From Panicum virgatum (lineage: Eukaryota > Streptophyta > Magnoliopsida > Poales > Poaceae): DNA of 64,000 nucleotides. The notes under the pieces were generated by a model that searched no databases, was not told where the DNA came from, and saw nothing but the letters and a program-made list of their open reading frames with translations. The translations under genes were made by a program, and so were the position numbers. Each line of letters starts with the position of its first letter. The first letter of the stretch is position 1. Below are positions 11,789 to 24,450 of this stretch, piece after piece. The DNA lies in assembly GCF_016808335.1 (NCBI RefSeq), contig NC_053148.1, positions 2,609,001-2,673,000 of the forward strand, read 5' to 3'.

Positions 11789-12506
11789 CCACGTTTTCTA
11801 GGAACTTGGTCATCATTCATCCTACCACAGAACACTGCAGGTGCGCTTCTAGAAATTGAAGTTATGTGTTTATGAGGCCTTTGACCAGGCACCACCATTA
11901 GCTTAGATATTGTTACGATGCTTTCTGCTTTCAAGTGCCTGGACTCCAAGCTAGGTTGTGTGAGTACCTCCCTAAAGGGTTCGGTACTCCCCTCCCGTTA
12001 GACAAAGCCAAGGGAATGTGTCCAACCATGGTCGAGTTTTTTGTTATTCTGTGTTTATAGATTCTCTGACATCAAGTTGAAGCACTTCTAATGCATAATA
12101 CACTACTGTGTGTGCCATGTGGGAAATTTAGGTTGGGAACAACTGCTGGATTTTTCTGAAAAGTAAACAAATTAAATTCAGTCAGAGGACAAATGGCCAA
12201 ATGAAACTGATATGGCTTTTAACAAAAATAAAATGTAGACCAAGAAATGACTCAAGAGTGAGACTGTGAGGGGACAAGACATGATATGATGATAGCATCA
12301 CATATGTACTGAATTTTTGTTTGTTATTTGGGGTTGCGCTAAGCACATTTGGTTTAAGTTGTTTTAGTTGTTCAGCAAACAGAGTGTCTATTGCAGCCAC
12401 AAGATAAGAAAGTGTGGAAGAGATACATCATTTATTCTCAACTTCATGTGTTTTACTTAGAAGATATGAATGAATAATTGCTCAAATCCTTCACATACTA
12501 TTTTTT
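11789..12506. other. 3' flank of RBFA
   Basis: Probable 3' untranslated region of RBFA followed by AT-rich DNA. Nothing further recognised. Confidence 0.4.
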
Positions 12507-13635
12507 GAGTAAAATGCACCGTGGGCACCTGAACTTGCAGCGCTGTGTCAAATAGGTCCATGAACGTAGAAACCAGACATCTAGCCCCTCGAACTTGCGA
12601 ACCCGTTCGCCCCAGGTCCAGCCCGGTTTCGCATGGCACTGTGCGGTCAGGATTTGCTACAGTGACCTCGGATTTGCTACAGTAACCGTGGTTTTGTTTT
12701 TCCCTTTTCTAATTTATTTCGGCTGAATCTTCGAAAAATCATAACTCTTCGATACGACATCAGATAAAGATGATTTTTATATGAAAATTGTAGCCCTCGA
12801 CGAGATCTACAACTTTCTAGTTTTGAATTTTTTCATTTGACGATGTTAAGGTGCTCAAAAAAATTATATAAAATTACAGCACCATAATAATCATGTACTT
12901 TTGCTTGTCGCATTAGAAAATTAATATATTTTTTGTTTGTTGTCAAATGAAGACACTTTGTATACCAAAATTTTAACACTTTTAACGATCTAGATTCTTG
13001 TAGTTTTGAGTTTTTATATTTGAAGTTGTTAAGATGTCGATAAAACAGTATAAAGCAACATATTAAGTACGCGAAAGACGTTGAGGCTTTATAATGTTTT
13101 ATCAACATCTTAACAATTTCAAATGTAAAAACTCAAAACTATAAGAATTTAGATCATTAAAGTGTTAAAATTTTGGTATACAAAGTGTCTTCATTTGACA
13201 ACAAACAAAAAATATATTAATTTTCTAATGCAACAAGCAAAAGTACGCGATTATTCTGGTGCTGTAATTTTATATAATTTTTTTGAGCACCTTAACATCG
13301 TCAAATGAAAAAATTCAAAACTAGAAAGTTGTAGATCTCGTCGAGGGCTACAATTTTTATATAAATTCATCCGATGTCGTATTGAAGAATTATGATTTTT
13401 CGAAGATGCAGCCGAAATAAATTAGAAAGGGGGAAAACAAAACCGCGGTTACTGTAGCAATCCGAGGTCACTGTAGAAAATCCCGGCCGCACAATGCCAT
13501 GCAAGCCATGCAAAACCGGGCTGGACTTGGGGTGAACGGGTTCGCAAGTTCGAGGGGCTAGATGTCTGGTTTCTAAGTTCTTGGACCTATTTGACACAGC
13601 GCTGCAAGTTTAGGTGCCCACGGTGTATTTTACTC
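12507..13635. mobile_element. Foldback element B, near-perfect 1.1-kb hairpin
   Basis: The left end GAGTAAAATGCACCG is mirrored by the right end CGGTGTATTTTACTC, and the mirror symmetry continues almost unbroken through arms of about 550 bp, leaving a loop of only some 50 bp near 13045-13095. Flanking 9-mers are CTATTTTTT (12498-12506) and GTATTTTTT (13636-13644), 8 of 9 identical, consistent with a Mutator-type duplication. No protein is encoded. A transcript through it would fold into a long double-stranded RNA. Confidence 0.8.
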
Positions 13636-14209
13636 GTATTTTTTATTTGACTGTGTTGAAGGTTACCAGTTGTACTGATTTTCTTTGTAGTAATCATGAT
13701 ATATAGAGTTAAGCATCCAGCATCCTCAGGCTATCAATTTGTTTTTCTTTTTTGCTAATGCATAGTGCCAGTAATGTTCCAATTGGTATAACTAAACTGT
13801 GCAGTTTGCTTCGGAGTTCAATCCAGTGAAGTTTGTAACTCACTGCTCACCTGCTTGCCGAAGCGCTCCGAAGTATCTCAGCATTTGAAGGGCTTTGCCT
13901 TTGCAGAGCCAACTCTTTTGCCAATTGTAGCGGGTCATACCACACTCCTGCTGCCGATTAGAAGCTGGTCACATCCTTTCTTCATGGATCATCAACGAGG
14001 AGGATATTTTAAAGAGGACTCCTGAAGATATATAATCATTTTTCTGTCCATTGGATCTGATATCTGACCATCAATGCAAGCTAGTTTTGACTGATGTTCA
14101 TTTCTGTGTTATGTTAACTAGCACTCGTAATGTGTATCTTTCTAATTTCCCCCGAGCGTCTCACTAGTTATCTTGCTGTGTTTCAGTCTCCAATTTCTTC
14201 TATAATTTG
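13636..14209. other. Intergenic, nothing recognised
   Basis: Mixed-composition DNA with no ORF or repeat I can name. Confidence 0.4.
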
Positions 14210-14371
14210 TAAGGGTGTCAATTAGTGACCCTCAGGTGCACCTCCAACCCTCTTTAGTTCAAAATTTTATACCAATACTCCAAAATCAGATCTCATTTTA
14301 GAAAATTAGTACAAAACTTTGAACTAAAAAGAGTTGGAGGGGCATCTAAGGGTCACCAATTTGCACCTCTG
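14210..14371. repeat. hAT-type MITE, copy 1
   Basis: 162 bp with ends TAAGGGTGTCAATT and, read inward from the right, CAGAGGTGCAAATTGG. The flanks are perfect 8-bp repeats ATAATTTG (14202-14209, 14372-14379), the hAT length. A second member of the family is at 35971. Confidence 0.75.
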
Positions 14372-15594
14372 ATAATTTGGGTACAGTCTTTACCTCTTTC
14401 TCTAAGACATTATGTAATAGGGTAGCATCAGTATTATTTGATGATAAACGAGCACTTTCTCATCTGAGCTAGTACAAGAAAATGATCTGGGCAAAGTTAC
14501 AAATGTACCCTCCACTGAGTTTCTTTTGGAAATTAGTAGTCCTTCAGTTCCTAAGGTGATCTGCTGTGGCGGTACAGCTATGGTTATTCAGGTGATCATC
14601 ACGAGAAGCATGGCTTGCCTTTTGAGCTCTTAATTTTATGCCCAGCATATTTCTTCAGTTTCAGCTTTTCCTAGTGAACATTTCCATTAGCTGGGAGAGG
14701 ATTGTGAAAGCTGAAGAGCACCGTGGTGATCCAATCTGCTGCACGTGCCTACTTGTTTTGTACAGGAATTATGAAAACTGAACAACATATTTGCCATCTT
14801 GAAATTAAAATGGGTGCTAAGGGCTCATCTGGTTCAAGCGATCAGCTGAACACACATCTAAAGAGGATGAGGTGCTTGTTACAAGCATAAGTAGCTCAGC
14901 TGATCTGATAATTCTTTCGATATTGGTTTGTTTAGTGAACTTTATAATCAGCTTCTTGAATTTTTTTCCTTGTGCATCAAGAGAGATTTCTTGAATGTAT
15001 TTTTTTTAAAAGTGTAGGTACTGGTGTTTTTTTAAAAAAAAAATAGGGACAGTGTTATCAGGAGCTTCCAGCACTACGTTGCATGCTCGCATCCTTCACT
15101 ACCCCAGTTTTCATTTTGTGCTGTTGCGCCAGATACCTGTTGCTCTGTGTGATTCACTGAAATCCAAAACAAACAACTTGTCTAAATCAACCTAGGTTTA
15201 AACACTTATAATCCCGTCTCTTTTAAGTTTTAAAGTATATCAGATGTGTGTACCTGATGCTAACATGATAAACAGTATGAATTGACCTGCTCATCTACAC
15301 TTTTTTTGGAAGCAACGCTCATCTACACTTTCGGGTGGAAGAAATGTCCTTCAGTAGAGTATCAGCGCGGAAAATACTGAATGGCTTCCCACTATGTGCA
15401 CCCAATACTGCAGAGGGAACTGTGTTGAAAAAAGAAAGCCCAAAAGGTTCACTGAAGGTCAAGCCAATTCACGTTGGAATACTTTTAAGAGTGGTGAACC
15501 ACCGAATGTCCTACTATTGGCCCTGGTTTTTTTTGTCAGAATGAAACCAGTTGACCTCATTTATGCAGAGTAAGCATGTAAGCCTGAAGAAATT
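14372..15594. other. Intergenic, nothing recognised
   Basis: No ORF, RNA gene or clear repeat border found. Short poly-T/poly-A tracts near 15000-15040. Confidence 0.4.
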
Positions 15595-16665
15595 TGTCGT
15601 GGTGTGCAAACCCACAGCCGGGTGGCGTAGTGCACCCGCCTAAACCCAGAGGGTGAGTACTCAGGGGTTAGCTAGGGTTAGTTCGATCTTGGTGGAAGAA
15701 CACGATGAACACAGCCGGTTTAGAGTGGTTCGGGCCGCCGGAGCGTAATACCCTACGTCCACTGTGTGTTGTATTGCTTGTGTTCCATTCATCTCGAGAG
15801 AGTCTGAGAGATCTGAGAGAGCTTAGTCCCGAGTGTGCAGCGAGCACCTCCCTTTTATATCTCAAGGGAGGCGCGTACATGGTCGTTGGGTCCCCGACAG
15901 GTGGGCCCAGCGATGTAGTATAAAACAACATACTGTACAGACATTATGGCATTGCAGGAGACGGAGATCTCACTCCCAGATTTCCTTCTGCCCGTGAAGA
16001 TCCTCCGTTCGGCATATCCATGCCCTGTCTTGTCGAAACGGCGCCAGGGTGTAGCTTGCGGCGTTGCCTGCAGCGTAGCTGAACGGCCGTGTAGCTTGCA
16101 GCGTAGACGGTATGATGAAAATGTGTCGTGCCGTCGTATCCATTTAATGCGGCAGACGGCTCTGAGCGGATGCGGCGCATGCGGCTGCACTGTGTACCTC
16201 GGTAATATGCTGTCTACAGTGAGGCCTGACAAAGGCTGCCCCGCGTGCCGCGGCGGCAGAGCACGCCTCAACTACCCGCATTGAATGCGGTGGGTGGGCG
16301 AGTCTTCCAGTGGAAGACTCGCGCCCGCGCCCGCGCCCGCGGGACACGTGGCGTCCCCGGACCCCGCCGCGGCAGTATGCTGGTTCTACGCGCGTGGGAG
16401 GTCCGGACGGACGCGGGGAGATCCCGAACCCCTATGGGGGTCCAAGCCCTCGGCTGTTGGCTCGGAGTTTCCTCTCCTCAGGGACACGTGGCGTCACCGG
16501 ACCCGTCCAAGAGCGGGGAGCGGGTCCGGAGCCGTTGGCCCGGTGAGGAAAGAGCCTGACCCGTGGGGCCCGGCTGCTCCGCCCCTTATGGCGTAGTTAC
16601 GGATGACTACGCGAGTCCTGACTTACTGCAGTACGAGTGGGTATCTCTGCTACAGGGTACGGACA
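15595..16665 (-). mobile_element. Solo LTR, 1071 bp, minus orientation
   Basis: Begins TG (TGTCGTGG) and ends CA (GGTACGGACA), with perfect 5-bp flanking repeats AAATT at 15590-15594 and 16666-16670, as retroviral-type integration leaves. On the minus strand a canonical TATAAAAG lies at about 15850-15857, so U3 would be the right-hand 800 bp. U3 contains two copies of GGGACACGTGGCGTC (near 16340 and 16480), each with a CACGTG G-box core, and a GC-rich stretch. There is no internal retrotransposon sequence or second LTR, so it is best read as a solo LTR left by recombination. Family not named. Confidence 0.75.
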
Positions 16666-17677
16666 AAATTAATGAAGATACAAAAACCTCCTAAGAAGGG
16701 AGATATTTAATATTTTGGCGAGTTATTACTGTTGCAGAAGGGAATGCTCAACTCCAAGGATCAAAGTGTTTGTCTTTCCTTGTTACTGAATGCACAGTTG
16801 CCTGGTCATGTCTGCTGTTACTGAAGCATTTTTCTGGATAAAAAAAAAAGGCTGCGCTCAACCTGTTTTTCTTTGACTTCGTTTTGCAGATATAACTGAG
16901 AGTTGGAGCTGTTAAGGAAACTCTTTCTGACGCCAGCTGTCATGGAAACTCTGCAGAGCCATCAGAAACACCATACGCTAGAGTATTCCTGTTGTTCTCT
17001 GAAGTCTGAAACCAATGCACTGGTGCTCTTAGCTCCAAATTCTGAAGCATAACAATTTTAGTTCTACGATTGAAATTCTTGTGTAGCAAACTTGCACCTT
17101 TTGTCATTTCAATGAGAGGAGGTAGCAGCATTGCATTCAGACTGTAGATTCCGCTTGTCGTTGATTTGGAGACATCCTCTCCGTAATTCTATATAAGAAC
17201 CTGTCAAGCTAAAATCAAATGGCAGTTCAACATACTATTTATTGTTGTGAGAGAGGGAGAGCACTATTTTGTTTGATCAACTCAGAAGCATATGTATTTA
17301 TTGTAGTGATGGTGTTCGATTCCATATTCAACTATCCAAACAACAAACTTAGAAGTGAACCAGATGCTATCAAGTTCAATTCCATTTGGAATTAGAATTA
17401 TAATTTAACTACTAGAATCAAATTCATTTCCTAGGATCCAAACGAACCCTTAGAAAAACACATGATTACCATGTTGCAGCTGTCACAAACTTAGGAGTCG
17501 CGAAATATGGAGCGACAAACTTATGAGCAACATCTCTTCTTGAAATCCTAAAGATAAAAAAGCAACAGTTTTAAATTCTTAAAATATCAAACAACATGGA
17601 AAAGAGGAGCTTGTAATTAGTTTTTAAAAATAGCACTGTATAAGATTGATAACAACAACAAAAGGTGACTACAAAAC
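16666..17677. other. Intergenic, possible MITE remnant
   Basis: No gene seen. Bases 17310-17450 contain partly palindromic AT-rich sequence ending in AAACGAACCCTTAG, like the end of a decayed MITE. Otherwise nothing recognised. Confidence 0.35.
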
Positions 17678-19239
17678 TGTGGGACCGAAGCCGGCGACCA
17701 GAGGGGGGTGAATGGGAGCCGATCAAAATTTCTTCCGAAATTCAAACCGTCGGCCTATATCCCGAAAATCACCCAAGCCCTCAAGCGTTCTGGCCAAAGT
17801 TTGGAATAGCTATGGAAAAGCTAAACCAACACAAAAGACCTCGAACGAGCGAGCGAAACCACGAAGCAAATCGGAAGCGAATTGGGAAAACTGCAGAACT
17901 GATCTGCCTGGACCGGTCTGACCAGTGCGTTGGACCAGTCTGACCGGTGTACTGGACCGGTCTGACCAGTCGTGCCTACCGGTCTGACCGGTGGCACCCA
18001 GAAAACCCCCGAAAACTTGGATTCAAACGAATAATCTCAACCAAATGACCACGAAAATCGATGAAACTTGGGGGATAGCTTCACCCCTACCCCGTGAACA
18101 TATCCCCAAAAGATCTCGTCCCAAAGATCATCGAATCTTGAGAATTATGGAGGAGATCAAAAGGAATGGGGTTTTCTCTAGAACTCAAGAAATCGAATTC
18201 GAACGAGCTAGTGATTTCAGAGGGTTTAGGACAGGGCTAGAAGCACGGGAATCACAGCAAATAACTCGTAACCTCCTCGCAATCAAGTGCACCAAAAACG
18301 AAATCGAAATCTCATCAAACAAGGCACAAAACGAGGAGATGGATTGATTCCAACCGCCCAGAGGGCACGAGGAGTTTAGGGCCTCCTTTCCCAATAAAAT
18401 CCACAAGAGTTCTCACACAAACAACATTCAAATCTACCCTAAATAGATGAACAGAGAGAGACGCAGGGGCGGCGTCCTGGAGAACAGAGGTGTCCACGAG
18501 TAGATTACAAAAGCCGCACTTGACCTAACACAAGTGAAGGTGTATTTATACCCGCGGGACCGGTCAGACCGGTGCCAGGGACCGGTCAGACCGGTTGGCC
18601 TGCAGCACCCCCTGTACACGATCTCATCCGACGGCCGAGGTTCTTTCTTCGAAACGAAGTTTTCTCCGCGATGCCACCGTCTTGATGAAGATCTAGTCCG
18701 CGGTTTTGGAGGGTCCGCGAAACCCGGGTATTTGGCCGGTTTTGAGAAAACCGCCAAAACCTCACGCGCGGGAAGATTCCCGCCTCCGCGCCGTGGCCCT
18801 AGACGCCGTTCCCGCCTCGGCCTTCTGACGGCCCTAGACGCCGCCCGACGCCCGTCACCTCCGCGCCCGCAGCGAGGCCCTAGACGCCGTCGACGCCCGT
18901 CGCCTCCGTCAGTCCCGAGACCGACGCCCGTCACCTCCACGACTCGGCGTCTTCAACCGCCGTCCGCCTCTTTGGTTTTGTGGCGCAAACCAAGAAACCC
19001 GCCTTCCGTCGCCGCTTGCGCCCTCGATCCAGGAGTGGACGCCACAGCTGCCGCCCGGTCCGAGCTCCGGTCCCGGCTGCCCTTCACCGCCGTCCACCGC
19101 ACGGTCCATCGGCCACAGCACCTCCACGGCAGCTCCCCGTTGACACTCGACGCCCGTGTACCTGCAATCCAAAGACCAAGCGCACGATCACACCGCACGG
19201 TTGACAATTCACTCGTCACAGCAGGGTAGAGTACTCACA
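17678..19239 (-). repeat. 3' LTR of the Copia-like element
   Basis: 1562 bp, matching 24451-26003. A TATAAATA box on the minus strand is at 18543-18550. ACCGGTCTGACCGGT-type palindromic words cluster at 17910-17995 and 18558-18597. The sequence is otherwise non-coding; the long open frames in its GC-rich U3 are low-complexity. Confidence 0.88.
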
Positions 19240-19257
19240 TTCCTCAATCTCCCCCTT
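19240..19257 (-). other. Polypurine tract
   Basis: Read on the element strand this is CAAGGGGGAGATTGAGGA, directly next to the TG of the 3' LTR, as expected for plus-strand priming in plant Copia elements. Confidence 0.8.
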
Positions 19258-21596
19258 GATGAGTGCATTGTCAACACACCACAAACGAACCAAGAGAAGT
19301 GAAAGAGAAGAACAAAGAAGCACGAAAGAGAAGAACTCAAGCAAGTGACGAAAAACTTAGAAAGACAAGATCAGTCACTTACTCAAGCAAAGATCGATCC
19401 CCTAAGACAAGGGCAAAAGCTCGACGCAATCGATCAAAAACCAAAACATGACTCCTCAAGGACAGAGGTAACGCTCGACGTAGTCATGCAAGAAGCAGAG
19501 GGAAAACGAGGAAAACCAGGAGCCAAGAACAAAGCAGAAACTCCCCAAGCAAAGCTTTTCCCTCTCACATGTGCAACTCTCCCAAAATGATGCAATCTCA
19601 AAGCCCTGTGCACAACAAGTTTTTCAAAAAATCAAACAAGTCTCACCCTTGTTCGATCACTTCTCTCAAAATTCTCCCCCTTGTTGGCACATGCACACAT
19701 CAAGTCTAAAAAGACCTAAATCTCCCCTGAAGCTGAAACTTCCCCTGAACAGATGCTATGCAATGAATGCAATGCAGGAGGTGTAAGTGAAAGCATTCAG
19801 GGATACAAGGATATGAGCAACATCTAGTCACAAGCACGTGTGCATCCATAAACAAGACCTGCATCTAGCTCAATAAGGTATATCATATCAGTCTAGAGCT
19901 ATGCAAGTTCAGTTTATGAGAAATAAAAGCATCACCCATGATCTAGCACTAACAAGTAGGGAATGAAAAGCAGTGCTACTCATACTCATACAGGTGAGCC
20001 AAAACAGCCAAAACAAGCTGCCAACATTCATTTTTCAATCAATTTTTATATCAAGCAATTCTAAGTGCCAAGGGTTGAAAGCTTATCATGCTTTACTTAG
20101 CAACGAGGCCAAGTCTATGCCAAAAGACAATCAGAAGCTTAAAGCACTCGTTTCAGTCATGCACAGCCTTGCCCGGGTTCTCACAAGTGCAAAGTGAGCC
20201 GTCCCGAAAGCTCGATCAGTGCGACAAGCAATCCTAACTGGATCTTTTCCATCCATTTCCAGAACAGTACAAGCAATTTTATCAGATTTAGATCATTTCA
20301 AATATGAATTGCTGAACGAAAGGTCACACTAGCATGAATAAGATAGCAAAGTATATCAACACGCCCTAACATGCTAGTAGCCAAGACAGGGTGATCATGT
20401 TTTCAGATTTTCAAATCAAAATAGCTTAACTCAGATGATGTCATATACACAGTGGAGCAAGCTATACATGATCAAGTTTATCAACTCACACTAGCATGCG
20501 CTAGAAAATCATAGCAATGTATACAAGAATGCTAGTGCAAGTGAGACAATGCAAAATGCAAATATGTACAATGCATATGCACAATGCAACTACCAAACCT
20601 AGAACTTAAGAGAAAGACAAAGAAAAGCTAAAAGCTAAGCAACTGAAGAAATAAGCAAATACAACGGCTCAAAGACACACAGGACTAGACCAATGAATCC
20701 AACTGAGTACCATGGAAAAGGCAACAATCAGAAAACCACCAGTCCATCCTAAGAGGAAAACGTACAAGCCGAACGCTCACATACCTCGATGAAGATCCCG
20801 CTGGACCTAGAGCATAGCAAGATCGAGGTCACCTCCCCTGCGTCCTCAGCGGGTCCACTTTCTGCTCGAACAGGTTCTTGTAGAGGTGAACGATCGAAGT
20901 GGAAGTAGTGGTACTAGATCGTCCTCCTGAGCTGAGGTAGTCGAGACAGAAAGGGCCGGAGCCTGCAGCCGGCGCAGTAACTCCGTATCATCATCGGCAC
21001 CTGAGGTAGAGCTCCCCCTCAACAAGTGATACCTAGCACAAGAGAAGCTAGGACACAAGGAAATAGCAAACACCAAAGATCCAGAGCAATACTCAAGCAA
21101 ACGGTTAGATGTTAGTCAAGCTACATGCAAAAGTATACCAAAAGACACTCTAGAACATATCAAGAAAGAAGATATTCCTAGAAAAGTCTAAAGGCACTCA
21201 ACAACAAGAACCAAGGCAGCAAGACTATATGAAGAAGATAATTGAGCTAGCAACCAGAACTAAGGAGCAAAAGCTACACAAGCATGAGGGGACCAGACAA
21301 AGCACACACCCTGAGCTAGCAAGAGTTAAGACAAAATGAAAATCACAAAAACTAGCATATAGAGTGGCTAGTCCACCAAAGCACAGACCTAGCAAGCAAA
21401 ACAAGTAGAGATGTAGAATCTACAACATGTCACACGCAGAAAATGTACAAAGAATTCAAAAGACAAACTCAAATGTACATAGGATACAACAGCCACCATG
21501 GGCTATCCATCAGCCTTGGAGAACCATCAAGTCTTGATCAAACCTGCATAAGACCAAGATCCATGGAGCACTTGTTCTACAGGCCTCCAACCTGCA
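19258..21596 (-). other. Non-coding interior of the retrotransposon
   Basis: A-rich on the plus strand with only short ORFs. A minus-strand frame at 20846-21100 has a Ser/Leu-rich stretch that I think belongs to the element's non-coding filler. No pol motif was found. This is where protease, integrase and reverse transcriptase would lie in a full Copia element. Confidence 0.6.
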
Positions 21597-24386
21597 TCAC
21601 CATCGAGACAAAGGAGGAGCAAACGTCTCGACACTGGGGTTAGCAAAGTGAGAAGCAAACCAGTGACGAGCCATCTGCTCTACGGAAGGGTAAGCAAAGT
21701 CAGATAAAGCGTATCCCCTGTCCCGTCTACTGTGAGGCTGACGATTACCACCGCGAGGAAAGCGTGGAGCCTCAAAACCTCCTCCAAAACCTCGGTCCTG
21801 TGGTCCATAGCCGTACTGAAAACGACCAGGAGCACGGCCGGCAAAGCGACCACCCGCTGGAGCACGGTAACCACCACCGTCTCCCTGACCTCCACCTACA
21901 CGGCGCGCCCTAGCATCTCGCCTATCACCACGCCGAGGAGGACCATGCACCCGAGCAGAGTACATGTCCGCGTTCCGTCTCTCCTGCTCTCTCCTCACAG
22001 CCCGCTTCCTCCTGAAGCAAAACTCCTCCAGGTGACCTTCCCTGTCACAGAACTCGCAGTGGTACCTCACCTCACGCTTGGGAGGTGGAGGCCTAGCTTG
22101 CGGACGGGGAGGAGCAGCCCTCTTCTTCTGGGCAACCTGGGCTGTGGCAGCAGGGAGCGTGTCGAGGGAATTCCTCAGCTCATTGGGCTTTGGAACCCAA
22201 ACCTGCTTCTGTGGAGGTGCTTTCGGTGGTTCTGTAAGCACACCATCCACGGGGTCAACAAGCGAAGGCTGCGTGCTCGTGCTAGCAGTGTTTCCAGGAG
22301 CCTTGCCAATCTTACCATACAACCTGTCAAAGTCTGACTTCGTGTATGTGTAACCGACCCCAAACCCATCACCACGCTTGAACTGCTTGATCATCATGCC
22401 CAACTGCGGCTCACTAGCATAAACCCAACTAATAATCGCCCTAACATAGGTATTCTCATTCTCCAGGTTGGCTTTCTCTATCGCAAGATTATCCAAATCA
22501 GATATCAAACCAGAGCAAACAGAGCAGTCAATAGGTGGGATAGACTCTATGACTTTAGTCTTTCCAAAAGACTTGATCAAAGCGTTCTTCTCCTCTAGCT
22601 CCAACCTAAGCGTGGGACAAAGCTTACAAGCGCCAAGCAAAACTGGCCTAGACTTCATTTCCTCTAGCTCGCACACAACAGTAGCAAACTTAGACTGCAA
22701 TGAAGCTAGATCAGACTTAAAGATAGGACACTCCTCGCATTCAAGCACGTCGCTAACAATAGGAGCATCCTTAACCAGTTCTAGTTCATGCTTGGCCTTA
22801 GCGAGCTCATGAGACACGTCCGCAAGCGAAATCTTAGCAACATCTAAGTCCGCGACGTTCTCATCATGCTTGGCACGGAGAGCAACAAGATCGTTCATGT
22901 GAGATATGCAGCCAACGCACTCATCCTCACTAGACTTCTCTCTAGCACAAGCCAGCTCAGCCCTAAGCTTTCTACACTCTCTAGCTGCTTCCTTAAGCAG
23001 CCTCTTCTGGTTGTCGAGAGCGGCGTACAACTCCCTAACCTCTGTATCAAGCAGGTCAATCGTGGAGTTTACCTCCGAATCGCTCTTGGATCCAGGAGAA
23101 AAGCCGGAGTGCGTCGGTGTAGCGTGTCCACCCGAAGACGCACGAGCACCATTGGCTTCGCCTGCCATGGTGCAGAAGCTCTTGCGCCGACCGGCCGCCA
23201 AGCAAAGGCCGATGAAGCCGGTGGCTTCCTTGTCCCGCTTCTTCTTCTTCTTGTCGTCGTCGTCGGAGGTCGGTGAAGAAGAGCGGTCGGTGTCGGAGCT
23301 CTTGTCGAGGTCGCTGAGCTGCGCCAGGAAAGCCTTCTCCCGCTTCTTGGCCTTGTACTGGAAGCGCTTCTTGAGTGACTCCTTGTCGAAGCGTCCTCCC
23401 CGGTCACGACTGCGGTGCTTGTGGTGCCGACGCTCCTTGTTGGAGCCTCCCTCGTCACGGTCGCGGTGGCGGTAGTAGTCGAAGGAGTTGTTCTGGCCAC
23501 CACCGGACTTCTTGGGGCAATCGGCGACGTAGTGGTTCAGATCGCCGCAGTTGTAGCACCCGGGGTTCTTCTTCCTCTGCCTGTTGTGGTAGACGCGCTG
23601 GAACTTGCTGATAAGGAGGCAAAAGTCGTCGTCGCCCAGCGTCTCCAGCTGCTCATCTGAAACAGAAGGCAAAGAGGCAAGAGAAAAGCCAAGAGCAGAG
23701 TTAGCGTTAGAGCTCGATCCACCTGGGCCAGTCACAAGAGCGACGCTCTTGGAGGGAGGGGCACCATTGAGCTTGGCTCGTGTCTGGTTATCCACCTCCG
23801 TGGCTTTGAGCTTGCTGAAAAGCTCATTCACCGTCAGAGTCTCATAGCCAGCAGACTCAATGATGGTGTTCACCTTGAGATCCCACACAGAGCGATCAAG
23901 TGCGTAAAGCAACTTGAGGGCCTTCTCGTGCTCTGTGTACTCAAGGGCACCAGCAGATCTGTTCGCATTGACCATGTTCACAATTGACTAAAAACGACTG
24001 AACATCAGGTCAATGCTCTCACCCCGGCTCATGTGTGAAGTTCTCGTACTCACGCCGATGAGTCTCGAACAGTCTGGCCTTCACCTGAGGTGTACCCTCG
24101 TGGTAGTTCTCAAGACACGTCCAAATTTTGTGGGCTCCCTGAGAACCTGGACACGTGAGAAATCCGCACGAGAAACGCCAGCGAACAAGGCATTGACGGC
24201 ATTGGCGTTAGCCTCGTGCTGGGTCACCTGAAGATGCGTGGTCCGAGCAGCCAGCACATCGTAAAGCTGGTTCTTGGTAATCTCCCAGACCTCGGCTCCC
24301 ATGCTCTGCAAGAAGGCTCTCATGCGAACCTTCCAGTAGGCATAGTCCTCGCCGGAAAACACCGGGATCTTACCAAGACTCGCCAT
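21597..24386 (-). pseudogene. Decayed gag of the retrotransposon
   Basis: The N-terminal part (24386-24081, 102 residues) is a UBN2/DUF4219-type Copia gag start with GEDYAYWKVRMRAFLQS. The main frame (23981-21597, 794 residues) continues gag, with a first zinc knuckle (CYNCGDLNHYVADC, CX2CX4HX4C), a long coiled coil with Cys pairs, a second knuckle-like motif (CEFCDREGHLEEFC) and an Arg/Gly-rich tail. Between the two are a one-base loss near 24157, a one-base gain near 24020 and a TAG in place of a sense codon near 23990, so the protein cannot be made whole. Fused coiled-coil length beyond the first knuckle is unusual for a simple gag. Confidence 0.85.
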
Positions 24387-24436
24387 GGTCGCCGAGTGGT
24401 TTTCGAACCGGTTAAGATACTGAAAACCTCAACCAA

Positions 24437-24448
24437 GCTCTGATACCA
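24437..24448 (-). other. Primer binding site
   Basis: On the element strand TGGTATCAGAGC, two bases inside the 5' LTR end, the standard plant Copia site for initiator Met-tRNA. Confidence 0.85.
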
Positions 24449-24450
24449 AT

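Noticed and set aside
18434..19229. ORFs of 168-231 residues repeated at 25191-26034
   Set aside because: They lie in the LTRs of the Copia-like element and duplicate each other because the LTRs are copies. They are GC-rich U3 sequence, not genes.
21597..23981. A cellular coiled-coil zinc-knuckle protein
   Set aside because: It lies between LTRs, 3' to a primer binding site, and follows a UBN2-type gag start, so it is retrotransposon gag.
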